A stretch of 64,000 nucleotides of DNA from Pseudomonas viridiflava (GCF_900590885.1 NZ_UUON01000019.1:62001-126000), one strand, 5' to 3'. Shown: positions 1 through 12,099, counted from the stretch's first letter. Notes: generated by a model not told the origin, from the sequence alone. Numbers and translations are program-made.

Positions 1-710
1 TATTGGCCGAACTGCCGTGCATCCTGGGCGCTGGTGTATTCGTCCCATTCGCCGTTGAGGAACAGCACCGGTACGTCGATCTGGCGCGCGGCCTTGAGGT
101 AGCAGAGTCGGTCGCTGTTGAGCACTTGGCTGATGTGAAAGTGCATCTGCCCGTATTCGTGCTCGGCCAGGCTGCTCACGTGTTTGTAGTTGAAGCGCTT
201 GAACAGCGACGGCAGGTGTTTGCCGATGGTGCTGTTGACCAAGTGGCCGACGCGGTCGCGGTCGAGGTTGCCGAGGTAGTCGACGCCGCGTTCCAAGTAG
301 TCGCGCATGGGCGCGTTGATCACCGGCGAGAACGAGCTGATCACGGCCTTTTCCACGCGACGCGGGCGCTGGGCCAGGGCGACGAGGGTTGCCGCACCGC
401 CCCAGGAGAACGACAGAATGTGTTCGGCGGCGAAGTGGTCGATCAGTTCCAGCAGGATCTGGCCTTCGACTTCCTTCGTCAGCATTTGCTCATGGCGGTT
501 ATGGATTTTGGAGCGACCGGCGTAGGGCTGGTCGTACAAAACCACGTTGAATTGCGGGTACAGGCTTTTCACGGTCTGGGCGAAAGAGGCCGTGGTGGCC
601 ATGGAGCCATTGACCAGGATGATGGTCTTTGCCGCAGCATCCGCGCGATAGAACTCCGTGTAAACCCGATACTGACCCTGTATATCCAACACAGCGATTT
701 CTGGCCTCAT
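1..710 (-). CDS. phaG: PhaG, 3-hydroxyacyl-ACP:CoA transacylase/thioesterase-type alpha/beta hydrolase (3' end outside window)
   Basis: Alpha/beta-hydrolase of the PhaG/RhlA family, which links fatty-acid synthesis to medium-chain polyhydroxyalkanoate or hydroxyalkanoyloxy-alkanoate formation by moving 3-hydroxyacyl chains off ACP. Only the first ~236 residues are present; the family is about 295, so the C-terminus lies before base 1. The N-terminus MRPEIAVLDIQGQYRVYTEF and the stretches SFSPVIN and HLPSLFKRFNY match my recollection of Pseudomonas PhaG closely. The nucleophile elbow SFSWGG places the catalytic serine at about residue 102. The ATG at 710 has an AGGAG sequence about 8 nt upstream. 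I prefer PhaG over RhlA because of the near-identical N-terminus and the absence of rhlB nearby in the visible part. Confidence 0.9.
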   Translation of the reverse strand, partial: MRPEIAVLDIQGQYRVYTEFYRADAAAKTIILVNGSMATTASFAQTVKSLYPQFNVVLYDQPYAGRSKIHNRHEQMLTKEVEGQILLELIDHFAAEHILSFSWGGAATLVALAQRPRRVEKAVISSFSPVINAPMRDYLERGVDYLGNLDRDRVGHLVNSTIGKHLPSLFKRFNYKHVSSLAEHEYGQMHFHISQVLNSDRLCYLKAARQIDVPVLFLNGEWDEYTSAQDARQFGQ

Positions 711-1014
711 GTCGTAAGACTCCTGGCAAGCGGGTAGGGCGCGCAGATCACTCTGCACGAGCTTTGTGACAGGTAGGCATACGCCTGAAAGATGAAGGCC
801 CATGTCGGTCCGATGACGGCTGGCCGACGGGTGTTGTTATGGCGGGCAATTTGCCGGGAGGGCCCGTGGATACGGCGCGGGCGGGGCAAAGTGTTTCTTG
901 GAGGTTATAGGCGACTCGCCAGTCATATTTAAACTGGTGAACTTGATTCAAGCACAGACTCGGGATGGCGCAAGGCGCGGAAATGGGTTTTTGCCATCAC
1001 CGGCCGAACGGTCG
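711..1014. other. Intergenic region between rsuA end and phaG start
   Basis: About 300 bp with no convincing gene. It must carry the phaG promoter (reading leftward). An AT-rich patch near 930-945, with 5-bp inverted arms CCAGT/ACTGG flanking it, is the only promoter-like stretch I see. No clear sigma-54 site or terminator was found. Confidence 0.5.
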
Positions 1015-1707
1015 TCAGACCTGTCGGATTTCATCCAGGGTCAACGCCCGGTACTCGCCCGGCGCCAGCGCCACATCTAACGCAAGCGGCCCCATGCGCT
1101 CGCGGTGCAAGCCGATCACCTTGTTGTTGAAGTGCCCGAACATGCGCTTCACTTGGTGGTAGCGGCCTTCGATGATGCTCAAGCGCGCCAGGCGCGGGCC
1201 TAGCAGTTCCAGTTCGGCTGGCTGGGTGGTCAGGTCTTCAAACGCAAAGTACAGGCCTGCAGCAAAGGTCGCCGCGTACTCGGGGCCGATGTCATCTTCG
1301 GTGGTCACGCGATAGACCTTGGGCAGCTTGGTGGTCGGTTGGGTCAGGCGCCGCGACCACTGGCCATCGTTGGTGATGAGCATCAGCCCGGTGGTGTTGA
1401 AATCCAGGCGGCCGGCGATATGCAGCTCGCCTTTGTCCGGCTCATCGAGCAAGTCCAGCACGGTAGGGTGCTGCGGGTCTGACGTAGCGCTCACGCACCC
1501 CTGGGGTTTGTGCAGCATGAAATACCGCGCCGGTTTGCCGGCCTGCAGCACATCACCGTCCACACATACACGGCTGAATTCGCGCACTTCATGGTGCGGG
1601 TCGCTGACCGCCACGCCATCCACCGTCACCCTGCGCTCAACCAACAACACACGAACTTGCTGACGGTTGAAACGCGGCAGGTTGCTGAGGAAACGGTCAA
1701 CGCGCAT
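1015..1707 (-). CDS. rsuA: RsuA-family rRNA pseudouridine synthase
   Basis: 230-residue cytoplasmic pseudouridine synthase of the RsuA/RluB/E/F family, predicted to isomerise one uridine in rRNA (U516 of 16S rRNA if truly RsuA). An S4 RNA-binding domain occupies roughly residues 1-48 (MRVDRFLSNLPRFNRQQVR). The catalytic motif GRLDFNTTGLMLITNDG gives the active-site Asp at about 102, and the late KRMFGHFNNKV motif is typical. A longer upstream reading exists, but homology begins at the Met at 1707. The start overlaps the end of the upstream CWC gene by 11 bp, so the two are probably cotranscribed. RluE-type specificity cannot be excluded. Confidence 0.88.
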   Translation of the reverse strand: MRVDRFLSNLPRFNRQQVRVLLVERRVTVDGVAVSDPHHEVREFSRVCVDGDVLQAGKPARYFMLHKPQGCVSATSDPQHPTVLDLLDEPDKGELHIAGRLDFNTTGLMLITNDGQWSRRLTQPTTKLPKVYRVTTEDDIGPEYAATFAAGLYFAFEDLTTQPAELELLGPRLARLSIIEGRYHQVKRMFGHFNNKVIGLHRERMGPLALDVALAPGEYRALTLDEIRQV

Positions 1708-1909
1708 CGCGGCTGCGCAGTTGTTCGTCGACCTGGGCGCAACGCGGGCACAGGCAGGCCTTGTTGCGCAGCGCATCCGGCAGCGCTTCGAGCACCGCCG
1801 GGTCGATGGTGACGCTGTAGCACCAGCAGGCCTGGTCGGCGGTGCGTGGGTCGGCCAGGGTGCAGTCGTTGCGGGCGCCGCAGGCGGGGCAAAGCGTGGG
1901 TGTGGTCAT
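1697..1909 (-). CDS. Cysteine-rich CWC family protein
   Basis: 70-residue protein with eight cysteines (7, 10, 16, 28, 30, 52, 54, 57), including the CWC motif at 28-30 that names the family. The arrangement of CxxC-type pairs suggests structural zinc binding; the function is unknown. It overlaps rsuA by 11 bp and starts 45 bp after the carboxylase gene ends. No good Shine-Dalgarno precedes the ATG; instead a 10-bp-stem hairpin sits directly before it, so translation may be structured or the gene may depend on a weak site. In other pseudomonads, as I recall, a CWC gene commonly sits beside rsuA, which supports that this is a real gene. Confidence 0.8.
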   Translation of the reverse strand: MTTPTLCPACGARNDCTLADPRTADQACWCYSVTIDPAVLEALPDALRNKACLCPRCAQVDEQLRSRDAR

Positions 1910-1912
1910 GGG

Positions 1913-1942
1913 TCGTGCAGGGCCGTGGAAGTCCCTGCACGA
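1913..1942 (-). terminator. Perfect 10-bp-stem hairpin after the guanidine operon, no T-tract
   Basis: TCGTGCAGGG and CCCTGCACGA flank a 10-base loop, between the carboxylase stop and the CWC start. It lacks a run of Ts on either side, so it may be a weak or factor-assisted terminator, or a mRNA-stabilising end, rather than a classic intrinsic terminator. Confidence 0.45.
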
Positions 1943-1953
1943 TACAGCGCCGG

Positions 1954-5577
<3,624 letters not shown>

Positions 5578-5644
5578 GGCAAAACCCTGCGGGTCGTCCC
5601 GGATATGGATTAACACTGCGGTCGTCCGGAGTGCTTGCAGTCAG

Positions 5645-5747
5645 TGTGGGAGGGGGCTTGCCCCCGATGAGGGTGTGTCAGTAACAGATGAGTGGCTGAC
5701 ACTCCCCCATCGGGGGCAAGTCGAATCGTCGCACCGCCCCTCCCACA
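5645..5747. repeat. REPIN between cgdA and the carboxylase gene
   Basis: Left arm TGTGGGAGGGGGCTTGCCCC and a right arm ending CCCCTCCCACA; the right arm contains the longer variant with GTCGAATCGTCGCACCG inserted between GGGGGCAA and CCCCTCCC. It sits inside the operon in a 252-bp gap, so its folded RNA could separate expression of the carboxylase from the upstream genes. Confidence 0.85.
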
Positions 5748-5829
5748 TTTCTTCTCTAGTGTTTTTTAAGGCACTGGCCGGATCGGGATTGGCATAGAGC
5801 AAAAAGCCAACGGCGCAACCGCTTCATGT

Positions 5830-6459
5830 TCAGTTCCATACCAGCACCTCCGCAGGGGTCGGGTTATAGCCGTTGCACGGGTTGTTCAACTGCGGGCAGT
5901 TGGAAATCAGCACGATCACGTCCATTTCCGCGCGCAACTCGACGTACTTGCCAGGCGCGCTGATCCCGTCTTCAAACGTCAGCCCACCGTCAGCCGTGAC
6001 CGGCACATTCATGAAGAAATTGATGTTCGGCCCGATGTCGCTTTTACCCAGGCGGCCGTCATGGGCGCAGGCGCGCAGGTAGTTGTCGCGGCAGCTGTGC
6101 ATGTAGCGTTTTTCCAGGGCGTAGCGCACGGTGTTGCTCTCCTGGGCGCAGGCGCCGCCGAGGGTGTCGTGGTTGCCGCAGGTGTCGGCGACGATAGTCA
6201 GCAGCGGCCGGCCGAGGTTGGAATACAGCACGCTGCCGGTGCCCAGGTATACGCGGTTTTGCCGACGCAGGGTGCGCTGCACGTCGTAGCGTTCCTTGGG
6301 GTTCTGAGCGCTGTAGAACAGCGTGTCGATCGCCTGGTTGCCCTCAAGATCAAGGATGCGCAGAGTCTGGCCGGCCTTGACCTCCATCAGCCACGGCTCG
6401 CCGGCGGGAATGGTGGCGCGGTACACGGCCGCGTCGGGTTGTTGGGTTGCGATAGACAT
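5830..6459 (-). CDS. cgdA: Carboxyguanidine deiminase subunit (urea carboxylase-associated protein 1, DUF1989)
   Basis: 209-residue DUF1989 protein of the family once called urea carboxylase-associated protein 1. With its paralogue it is now understood to deiminate carboxyguanidine to allophanate. It contains the motif shared by both subunits, [18 protein letters not shown] followed by [11 protein letters not shown]; the Cys and His residues are candidates for metal binding. The tail [23 protein letters not shown] segment (about 185-203) is typical. It starts 9 bp after the CgdB-type gene ends, consistent with cotranslation. Which paralogue deserves A or B is from memory of the older TIGR naming, so the symbol is tentative. 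Confidence 0.82.
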   Translation of the reverse strand: MSIATQQPDAAVYRATIPAGEPWLMEVKAGQTLRILDLEGNQAIDTLFYSAQNPKERYDVQRTLRRQNRVYLGTGSVLYSNLGRPLLTIVADTCGNHDTLGGACAQESNTVRYALEKRYMHSCRDNYLRACAHDGRLGKSDIGPNINFFMNVPVTADGGLTFEDGISAPGKYVELRAEMDVIVLISNCPQLNNPCNGYNPTPAEVLVWN

Positions 6460-6468
6460 GGCAGCTCC

Positions 6469-7194
6469 TCAGGCGAACAGGCGGTCGGTGTTGATAAAGC
6501 CGCGCTCGTTTTCCGGGCGCGACGTGCGGCAGTGTTCGGCGACGCTTTTGTCGGCGTTCATCCAACTGAGTTTCAGCGGTTGCGGCGCGTACTCGGGGTT
6601 GGGGTCCATCGGGTGTTGCAGGGCGGTGAGCACCACCAGGGTGTCCATCGGCGCGTAGAGTTCGATGTAGTCGCCCGCCTTGGAATTGCCGGGCACAAAG
6701 TGCAAACCGCCGTCGTTATCGACGGTGACGCGGCTGAACAGATTGAGGGTCATCAGCAGGTCGGACAGGCCCAGGCCCCACTTCCCCAACTCCACCAGCA
6801 GGTTGTCGGTGCCGTTGCGGTAGAAGCTATTGCGCAGTTCCTGATAGCGACCCTGGCCGTATTTTTCCGCAGCCTCGGCGGCGCACAGCACGCCGCCGAG
6901 GCTGTCACTCCAGCCGCAGGTGTCGGTGGTGATGGCGGCCAGCACGCGGCCCATGTCCGAGTACAGGCAATGGCCGCTGGTGAGCTTGGCGGTGTGTTGG
7001 CATTTGAGGCTGTCGGGCAGGTTCAGGCGCTCGGTTTTTTCGTTGGCATTAAGCAAGGTGAGGCTGACATTCGCGCCGCCACGCAGGTCGGTGAGGCGCA
7101 GCAATTGGCCGCGCTTGAGCACGAAGGAACGGTGGCCGCCGCCGGGGAGCATTTCCTCGGCGAAGGGTGGGAACAATTGGGTTGAGTCGGTCAT
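6469..7194 (-). CDS. cgdB: Carboxyguanidine deiminase subunit (urea carboxylase-associated protein 2, DUF1989)
   Basis: 241-residue DUF1989 paralogue of the next gene; both carry an LYSxxGRxLxxI-x-x-DTCG motif followed by DSLGG or DTLGG. Here it reads LYSDMGRVLAAITTDTCGWS. The two proteins are thought to form a heteromeric carboxyguanidine deiminase. The start Met at 7194 overlaps the ATPase stop by 4 bp (ATGA), a translational-coupling arrangement; the longer upstream reading is out of family. A His/Cys-rich stretch CQHTAKLTSGHCLYSD near 66-81 looks like part of a metal site. Assignment as B rather than A is tentative. Confidence 0.82.
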   Translation of the reverse strand: MTDSTQLFPPFAEEMLPGGGHRSFVLKRGQLLRLTDLRGGANVSLTLLNANEKTERLNLPDSLKCQHTAKLTSGHCLYSDMGRVLAAITTDTCGWSDSLGGVLCAAEAAEKYGQGRYQELRNSFYRNGTDNLLVELGKWGLGLSDLLMTLNLFSRVTVDNDGGLHFVPGNSKAGDYIELYAPMDTLVVLTALQHPMDPNPEYAPQPLKLSWMNADKSVAEHCRTSRPENERGFINTDRLFA

Positions 7195-7955
7195 TTGGAC
7201 GTGGCTCCAAGTTCGGCGGCGAGCGCTTTGCGGCGCTCGCTGTTCAAAGGGATGTCGTAGGTGATGCGGGCGCCATAGGCGCCGGGGGCGTGGGGGTCGA
7301 CGCGGACTTTGTCGAACACCAGCAGGCGCGTGCCGAGGCTGAAGCCTTCGCTGAGGTCGTGGGTGACCATGAACACCGTCAGCCGGGTTTCGCGCCACAG
7401 CTCCAGCAACAGCTGGTGCATGTCTTTGCGAATGCCCGGGTCGAGGGCGCCGAAGGGTTCGTCCAGCAGCAACACGCGCGGTTGCATGATCAAGGCCTGG
7501 GCGATGGCCAGGCGTTGTTGCATGCCGCCGGAGAGCTGCGCGGGGTACTTGTCCAGGGCGTGGCCGAGGCCGACCTTGTGCAGCAGCGCGGCGGCCTGCT
7601 CGCGGGCGTTCTTTTTGGCCTGGCCAAACAGCCGGCCCAGCAACGGCGAGCGGGGCAACTCAAGGCCGAGGGCGACGTTGTCCAGCACGCTCAAATGCGG
7701 GAACACCGAATAGCGCTGGAACACCACGCCACGGCTGGCATCCGGCTCGCCGGCCAGCGGTTGGCCGTCGAGCAGTATCTGGCCCTTGCTCGCGGTTTCC
7801 TGGCCCAGCAACAGGCGCAGGAAGGTCGACTTGCCGCAGCCTGAGGTGCCCACCAGCGTGCAGAATTCGCCTTCGGCCACCTGCAGGTTGAGGCCCTCCA
7901 GCACCACTTGGTCGCCGTAGCGCTGCCACACATTGTTGACGCTGATAAAACTCAT
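7191..7955 (-). CDS. ABC transporter ATPase for guanidine uptake
   Basis: 254-residue nucleotide-binding subunit of the nitrate/sulfonate/taurine-type importer class. Walker A GTSGCGKST (about 36-44), signature LSGGMQQR, Walker B VLLLDEPFGALD and the switch His in MVTHD are all intact. The start ATG overlaps the permease stop (ATGA) and the stop overlaps the next gene start, so four genes are tightly coupled. A longer upstream reading into the permease has no homology. It powers uptake of the operon's substrate, inferred to be guanidine because of the riboswitch; older annotation would call it a urea transporter subunit. Confidence 0.88.
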   Translation of the reverse strand: MSFISVNNVWQRYGDQVVLEGLNLQVAEGEFCTLVGTSGCGKSTFLRLLLGQETASKGQILLDGQPLAGEPDASRGVVFQRYSVFPHLSVLDNVALGLELPRSPLLGRLFGQAKKNAREQAAALLHKVGLGHALDKYPAQLSGGMQQRLAIAQALIMQPRVLLLDEPFGALDPGIRKDMHQLLLELWRETRLTVFMVTHDLSEGFSLGTRLLVFDKVRVDPHAPGAYGARITYDIPLNSERRKALAAELGATSK

Positions 7956-8767
7956 GCCCGCGCTCCTTCGTACCAGGGGAACGCGCGCCGGGTCAGGGCC
8001 TTGAGGCCCCAGTCCATCAGCCAGGCAAGCAGGGTGATCCACACCACGTAAGGCACAATCACGTCCATCGCCAGGTAGCGGCGTACCAGAAAAATCCGGT
8101 AGCCCAAACCGTCGGTGGAAGCGATGGCTTCGGCGGCGATCAAAAACAACCACGCCGAGCCGAGCATCAGCCGCAGTGAGATCAGCAGGCGCGGCAGCAA
8201 TTGCGGGAGCACCACACGTAGCATCAGCGTCCAGGTCGAGGCGCCGAGGGTCTGTGCCTTCACCAGCAGCTCGACCGGGATTTCCCGCGCGCGCTGCTCC
8301 AGGTCACGGGCCAGGCACGGGGTGATGCCAATGACGATCAGCATCACCTTGGACAATTCCCCCAGCCCAAACACGATGAACAGAATCGGCAGGATCGCCA
8401 GCGGCGGCACCATCGACAGCACCGTCAGCAGGGGCGACAGCGGCGCGCCAAACAGCGGCAGCGTGCCGGCGGCGATGCCCAGGCACAGGCCGGCGAGGGC
8501 GCTGATGCCCAAGCCAATCGCCAGGCGGCGCAGGCTCGATGCGCTGTCTTGCCACAGCACGTATTCACCGGTGCGGCTGTCGGCGCTGAACGCCAGGCGC
8601 TGTATGGCGTCGCCCATTTGCACGGCGCTGGGCAGCAGCTTGTCGTTGGGGTTGTCTGCCAGGCGCTCGGCCGAGCCTATGAAGTAGGCGAACAGCAGCA
8701 GCGCGAACGGCAGCAACACCAACAGCAGGCGGCTGGCGCGTTGCGGGTGACGGTTGATCAGGCGCAT
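7952..8767 (-). CDS. ABC transporter permease for guanidine uptake
   Basis: 271-residue inner-membrane permease of the SsuC/TauC type with about six hydrophobic segments; the first spans roughly residues 14-30 (LLLVLLPFALLLFAYF). The cytoplasmic coupling loop that docks on the ATPase is visible as the EAA-like stretch VKAQTLGASTWTLMLRVVLP. It begins 12 bp after the binding-protein stop and overlaps the ATPase by 4 bp. Function follows from its neighbours and the riboswitch; sequence alone would allow other cationic or amide substrates. Confidence 0.86.
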   Translation of the reverse strand: MRLINRHPQRASRLLLVLLPFALLLFAYFIGSAERLADNPNDKLLPSAVQMGDAIQRLAFSADSRTGEYVLWQDSASSLRRLAIGLGISALAGLCLGIAAGTLPLFGAPLSPLLTVLSMVPPLAILPILFIVFGLGELSKVMLIVIGITPCLARDLEQRAREIPVELLVKAQTLGASTWTLMLRVVLPQLLPRLLISLRLMLGSAWLFLIAAEAIASTDGLGYRIFLVRRYLAMDVIVPYVVWITLLAWLMDWGLKALTRRAFPWYEGARA

Positions 8768-8779
8768 GGCCAGGTCCTC

Positions 8780-9847
8780 TTACAGCTTGCCGTCGGCGGC
8801 CATCTGCACGTAGCTGGGGTCGAAGTGCAGCTTGAGGTTGGCTTTGTCGCCGCTGGTCACGCCATTGGCGAAGCTCATGCCCACGGCGCTGGTGTCCTTG
8901 GCGCCTTCACCGAGCAGGCCGTGCTCAAACGAGAACTCGGCGACTTTGCGCATGGTGGCCGGCAACTGCGCGCTGGTGGCGAAGGCCAGGGCTTCCTGGG
9001 GTGTGGCGAACAGCTTGGTGGTGTCCAGTTGCGACTGGAAACCCTTGAGGTCGGTGCCGGAGGCCTTGGCCATATGCTCCAGGGCCTCGGTGCTGGCGGC
9101 GCCCTTGGCGTTCATCAGTGCGACCACTTCGAACCAGGCGCCGGTCAGGGCTTTGCCCAGCTTGGGGTTGTCTTTGAGGGTCTGGGTGTTGACCACCATC
9201 ATGTCCATGATTTCGCCGGGCACTTTGCTGGAATCGAACACTTCGGTGACGCCGGGCTTGGCCTTGATCTCCGAGAGCATCGGGTTCCAGGTCGTCACGG
9301 CTTGCACCTGGTCGGTGTTGAAGGCGGCGGCGATGTCGGCGTCGGAGGTGTTGACCACCTTGAGGTCTTTTTCGCTGAGATCGGCCGACTCCAGCGCGCG
9401 GGCCAGCAGGTAGTGGGACACCGACAGTTCCACCAGGTTGACGTTCATGCCCTTGAGGTCGGCCACGGTCTTGCCGGTGCCTTTGATGACCACGCCGTCG
9501 TTGCCGTTGGAGAAGTCGCTGACCACCAGCGCGGTGCTGTCCACGCCACCAGCGGCGGGGATGGTCAGGGCGTCCATGTTGGTCATGGTGCAGCCGTCGA
9601 ACTGGCCGGCGGTGTATTGGTTGATGGATTCGACGTAGTCATTGAGCTGCACCATGTCGATGGTGATGCCGTATTTCTTGGCCCACTTGTCGAGGATGCC
9701 TTGGCTGCCGGCGTACTCCCACGGCATCCAGCCGGCGTAGATAGTCCAGCACACACTGAAGTGCTCTTTGGGCGCGGCCTGGGTTTGAAAGCTCAGTACT
9801 GCGGCGAAGGCAGCGGCGAGCAGGGCGGGTAAACGGATGGAAGGCAT
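8780..9847 (-). CDS. Periplasmic substrate-binding protein of the guanidine ABC importer
   Basis: 355-residue NrtA/SsuA/TauA-like binding protein (the family formerly named putative urea ABC transporter substrate-binding protein). An N-terminal signal peptide, MPSIRLPALLAAAFAAVL, ends near QAA-PKEHF. ATG at 9847 is preceded by GGAGAAG. A 15-residue upstream extension would run through the ribosome-binding site and is rejected. It is the first gene of the operon and directly follows the riboswitch; its Shine-Dalgarno region is complementary to a riboswitch segment. The ligand is inferred to be guanidine. Confidence 0.88.
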   Translation of the reverse strand: MPSIRLPALLAAAFAAVLSFQTQAAPKEHFSVCWTIYAGWMPWEYAGSQGILDKWAKKYGITIDMVQLNDYVESINQYTAGQFDGCTMTNMDALTIPAAGGVDSTALVVSDFSNGNDGVVIKGTGKTVADLKGMNVNLVELSVSHYLLARALESADLSEKDLKVVNTSDADIAAAFNTDQVQAVTTWNPMLSEIKAKPGVTEVFDSSKVPGEIMDMMVVNTQTLKDNPKLGKALTGAWFEVVALMNAKGAASTEALEHMAKASGTDLKGFQSQLDTTKLFATPQEALAFATSAQLPATMRKVAEFSFEHGLLGEGAKDTSAVGMSFANGVTSGDKANLKLHFDPSYVQMAADGKL

Positions 9848-9854
9848 AGGGCTT

Positions 9855-9864
9855 CTCCAGTTGA
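9855..9864 (-). promoter_or_regulatory. Shine-Dalgarno region complementary to the riboswitch P2 segment
   Basis: TCAACTGGAG (minus strand) contains the ribosome-binding site of the binding-protein gene and is the exact reverse complement of CTCCAGTTGA at 9938-9947 within the riboswitch. This is a likely sequestering partner for translational control. Confidence 0.65.
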
Positions 9865-9904
9865 TCGTGGGCGAGCAGGAGCAACGCGGCACCGTGAACG
9901 GTGG

Positions 9905-10003
9905 CTGTCTCCCGGGCTTTTATCCCGCCGTGTAACCTCAACTGGAGGTCGCCGACTCTCGGACCAGCCACTCGCTTATCAAGCGAGCCGGAACCCTAGT
10001 CGG
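9905..10003 (-). ncRNA. Guanidine-I (ykkC) riboswitch
   Basis: The conserved blocks occur in order on the minus strand: CTAGGGTTCCGG (9999-9988), CTGGTCCGAGAG (about 9967-9956), then ACACGG and CGGGATAAAAGCCCGGGAGA (to about 9909). These are hallmark sequences of the ykkC guanidine-I aptamer. A stem ACCTC-CAGTT-GAGGT lies between the second and third blocks. It precedes a transporter/deiminase/carboxylase operon whose products act on guanidine, so it should switch expression on when guanidine binds. No U-tract terminator follows; translational control is more likely. Confidence 0.95.
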
Positions 10004-10058
10004 CCATTGCAAATTGTGGTGCCGCGAACCTGTGATGAATCCTGCACGAGAGAGGCAA

Positions 10059-10074
10059 AGCGAGAGTCGTGCCA
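10059..10074 (-). promoter_or_regulatory. Candidate sigma-54 promoter of the guanidine operon
   Basis: TGGCACGACTCTCGCT (minus strand) matches the sigma-54 pattern TGGCAC-N5-TTGC with correct GG-N10-GC spacing and one mismatch (TCGC for TTGC). Transcription would begin near 10048, about 45 nt before the aptamer. Nitrogen control would suit the operon. It is a pattern match only. Confidence 0.4.
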
Positions 10075-10167
10075 ACTGGGCCAGAGGCCCGGTTTACGGC
10101 CGGGCGTGGCGGGGAAGGGCAGTAGACGTGCGCCACGCGGGTGCGTCGGCGCACTGCAATGAGGCGG

Positions 10168-11790
10168 TTACAGCTGGAACTTGCTGACCAGCACGTTGAA
10201 CGAGGTGGCCAGGCGCGACAGGTCCTGGCTGGAGGCGTTGGTCTGGTGCGCGCCGGCGGCGGTCTGGGTGGACAGGTCCTGGATATTGAGCAGGTTGCGG
10301 TCGACTTCGCGAGCCACCTGGGCCTGCTCTTCGGACGCCGAAGCGATCACCAGGTTGCGCTCGTTGATCTTCGACACGCTGGCGGTGATGCGCTCCAGGG
10401 CTTCACCGGCGTTCTGCGCCAGGGTCTGGGTGTTGTTGGCCCAAGTCAGGCTTTTGTTCATGGCGGCCACGGCGTCATCGGCGCCGACCTGCACTTCGCC
10501 GATCATTTTTTCGATGTCGACCGTGGAAGTCTGGGTGCGATGGGCCAGCGCGCGGACCTCGTCGGCGACCACGGCAAAACCACGGCCTTGCTCACCCGCA
10601 CGGGCGGCTTCGATGGCAGCGTTGAGCGCCAGCAGGTTGGTCTGGTCAGCAATGCCGCGGATCACGTCGATCACCTTGCCGATCTCGCGGACCTGGCCGG
10701 CCAGGTCGGCGACCGATTGCGTCGAATCGTTGATCTCGACCACCATCGAACTCATGCCGGACACGGCCTGTGCCACCTGCTCACGGCCTTCCTCGGCTTC
10801 AGTGGTGGCTTGGCGCGAGGCTTCGGAGGTGGACACGGCGTTGCTGGCCACCTCATCCACCGCCGCGGTCATCTGGTTGACGGCCGTGGCGGCTTGCTGG
10901 ATTTCGTCGTTCTGGCGGGTCAGGCCACGGCTGCTTTCGTCGGTGACCGCGCTGAGTTCTTCGGCCGCCGAGGCGAGCTGGTCGGAGGCGTTGGCGATTT
11001 CCACCAGGGTGCTTTTCAGGCCGCCCTGCATATCGGCCAAAGCCATCAGCAACTGCCCGGCTTCGTCGGTGCGGTCGGTGATGATGGCTTGGGTCAGGTC
11101 ACCCTTGGCAATGCGTTGGGCGCTGCCGACGGCCTGGGCGATAGGGCGGGTAATCAGGCGGGTGATCAGCACGCCAATGATGAGGGCGATGATGAAGGCC
11201 AGCACGATGCCGCTGATCATCCAGGTCAACGCGCTGCTGCGCAGGTCATCGGCGGCGGCGGCGCCTTCTTTGATCTGGCGGTTATTGGAGTCGATCATCA
11301 CGCGGATCAACTCGCGCGACTGGCGGAACAGCTCATTGTTGCTGCTGTTGAGCTGGGCGCGTGCCTGGTCGACCTGGCCGCCGTTCATCATCGCGATGAC
11401 GCGTTCGGAGTTGCTGATGTAGGTAGGCCAGATCTGGTCGAGCTTGTCGCCGGCTGCCCGTTCGTCGTCTTCCAGCGGCGTGGCGCGGTAGGTGGCGTAG
11501 GCGGTCTGGCTGCGCTGGAGTTCGTTGGCGATATCCTGGCTTACGCGGTCGCGGTCCTGAGCGGAGACGTCGCCCTTGCTGGCGTCCAGCAAGCGGTACA
11601 GGCCACGGTTGTGGGCGACCAGGCCATTGAGGGTGGCCGCGGTGTTGCTGACGGAAACCAGGTTATTGGAAAACGTCAATTCCAAGGCGCTGGAGAGGCG
11701 CACGACGCTTTTGATACCCAGCAGGCCCACCCCGAGGGTGACGAGCGCGCACAAGAGAAATGAAAGCAGGAGCTTGGTTGAAATTTTCAT
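10168..11790 (-). CDS. Methyl-accepting chemotaxis protein (four-helix-bundle sensor)
   Basis: 540-residue chemoreceptor. Order: N-terminal membrane helix (about 8-28), periplasmic region rich in helices (about 30-185) like a 4HB sensor, second membrane helix (about 190-212), HAMP ([20 protein letters not shown]), then the long cytoplasmic coiled coil with the conserved hairpin tip [20 protein letters not shown]. It ends in FQL without a CheR/CheB-binding pentapeptide. It is transcribed toward the guanidine operon but is separated from it by an intergenic region with GC-rich inverted repeats. A guanidinium or nitrogen-compound ligand is tempting by position, but the sequence does not show the ligand. 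Confidence 0.92.
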   Translation of the reverse strand: MKISTKLLLSFLLCALVTLGVGLLGIKSVVRLSSALELTFSNNLVSVSNTAATLNGLVAHNRGLYRLLDASKGDVSAQDRDRVSQDIANELQRSQTAYATYRATPLEDDERAAGDKLDQIWPTYISNSERVIAMMNGGQVDQARAQLNSSNNELFRQSRELIRVMIDSNNRQIKEGAAAADDLRSSALTWMISGIVLAFIIALIIGVLITRLITRPIAQAVGSAQRIAKGDLTQAIITDRTDEAGQLLMALADMQGGLKSTLVEIANASDQLASAAEELSAVTDESSRGLTRQNDEIQQAATAVNQMTAAVDEVASNAVSTSEASRQATTEAEEGREQVAQAVSGMSSMVVEINDSTQSVADLAGQVREIGKVIDVIRGIADQTNLLALNAAIEAARAGEQGRGFAVVADEVRALAHRTQTSTVDIEKMIGEVQVGADDAVAAMNKSLTWANNTQTLAQNAGEALERITASVSKINERNLVIASASEEQAQVAREVDRNLLNIQDLSTQTAAGAHQTNASSQDLSRLATSFNVLVSKFQL

Positions 11791-12099
11791 GACGGAAATC
11801 CGAGGTCTTAAGGGTGAAGTGCTCGCGCTAGAGCCTCCGTGCTATGCTGCGATATCATAGTGACACTATCCTATTATTTAAAGTTTCAATTGACCCAAAG
11901 ATGTTCCACATACGCAGCACGAGCCGACAAACGGACGCGCTTGATCCGCCGATAAGGGCCGGTGTGTGGAGATGTATCAAGCTGTTGCCAAAACGCACCA
12001 GATTCGGTTTTTGATGTCCGATACCTTGTCATTCGGCAAAAGCCGGGTGCCGCCCTCCCGCGTCGCTGGAGGTGCTCTTCCGCGGTCCAGGAGGCCGCC
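11791..12099. other. Divergent intergenic region, chemoreceptor / lipoprotein
   Basis: About 310 bp between divergent genes. The part next to the chemoreceptor (about 11840-11890) is AT-rich and contains the 13-bp palindrome ATAGTG-A-CACTAT at 11857-11869, a plausible operator or promoter element. The remainder shows no gene I can support. Confidence 0.5.

Noticed and set aside
10022..10045. Second sigma-54-like match (CGGCACCACAATTTGC) in the riboswitch leader
   Set aside because: The GG-GC spacing is 11 rather than 10 and it would leave almost no leader before the aptamer.
10141..11763. 540-residue frame antisense to the chemoreceptor
   Set aside because: Mirror reading of a real MCP gene; no recognisable domain and low-complexity composition.
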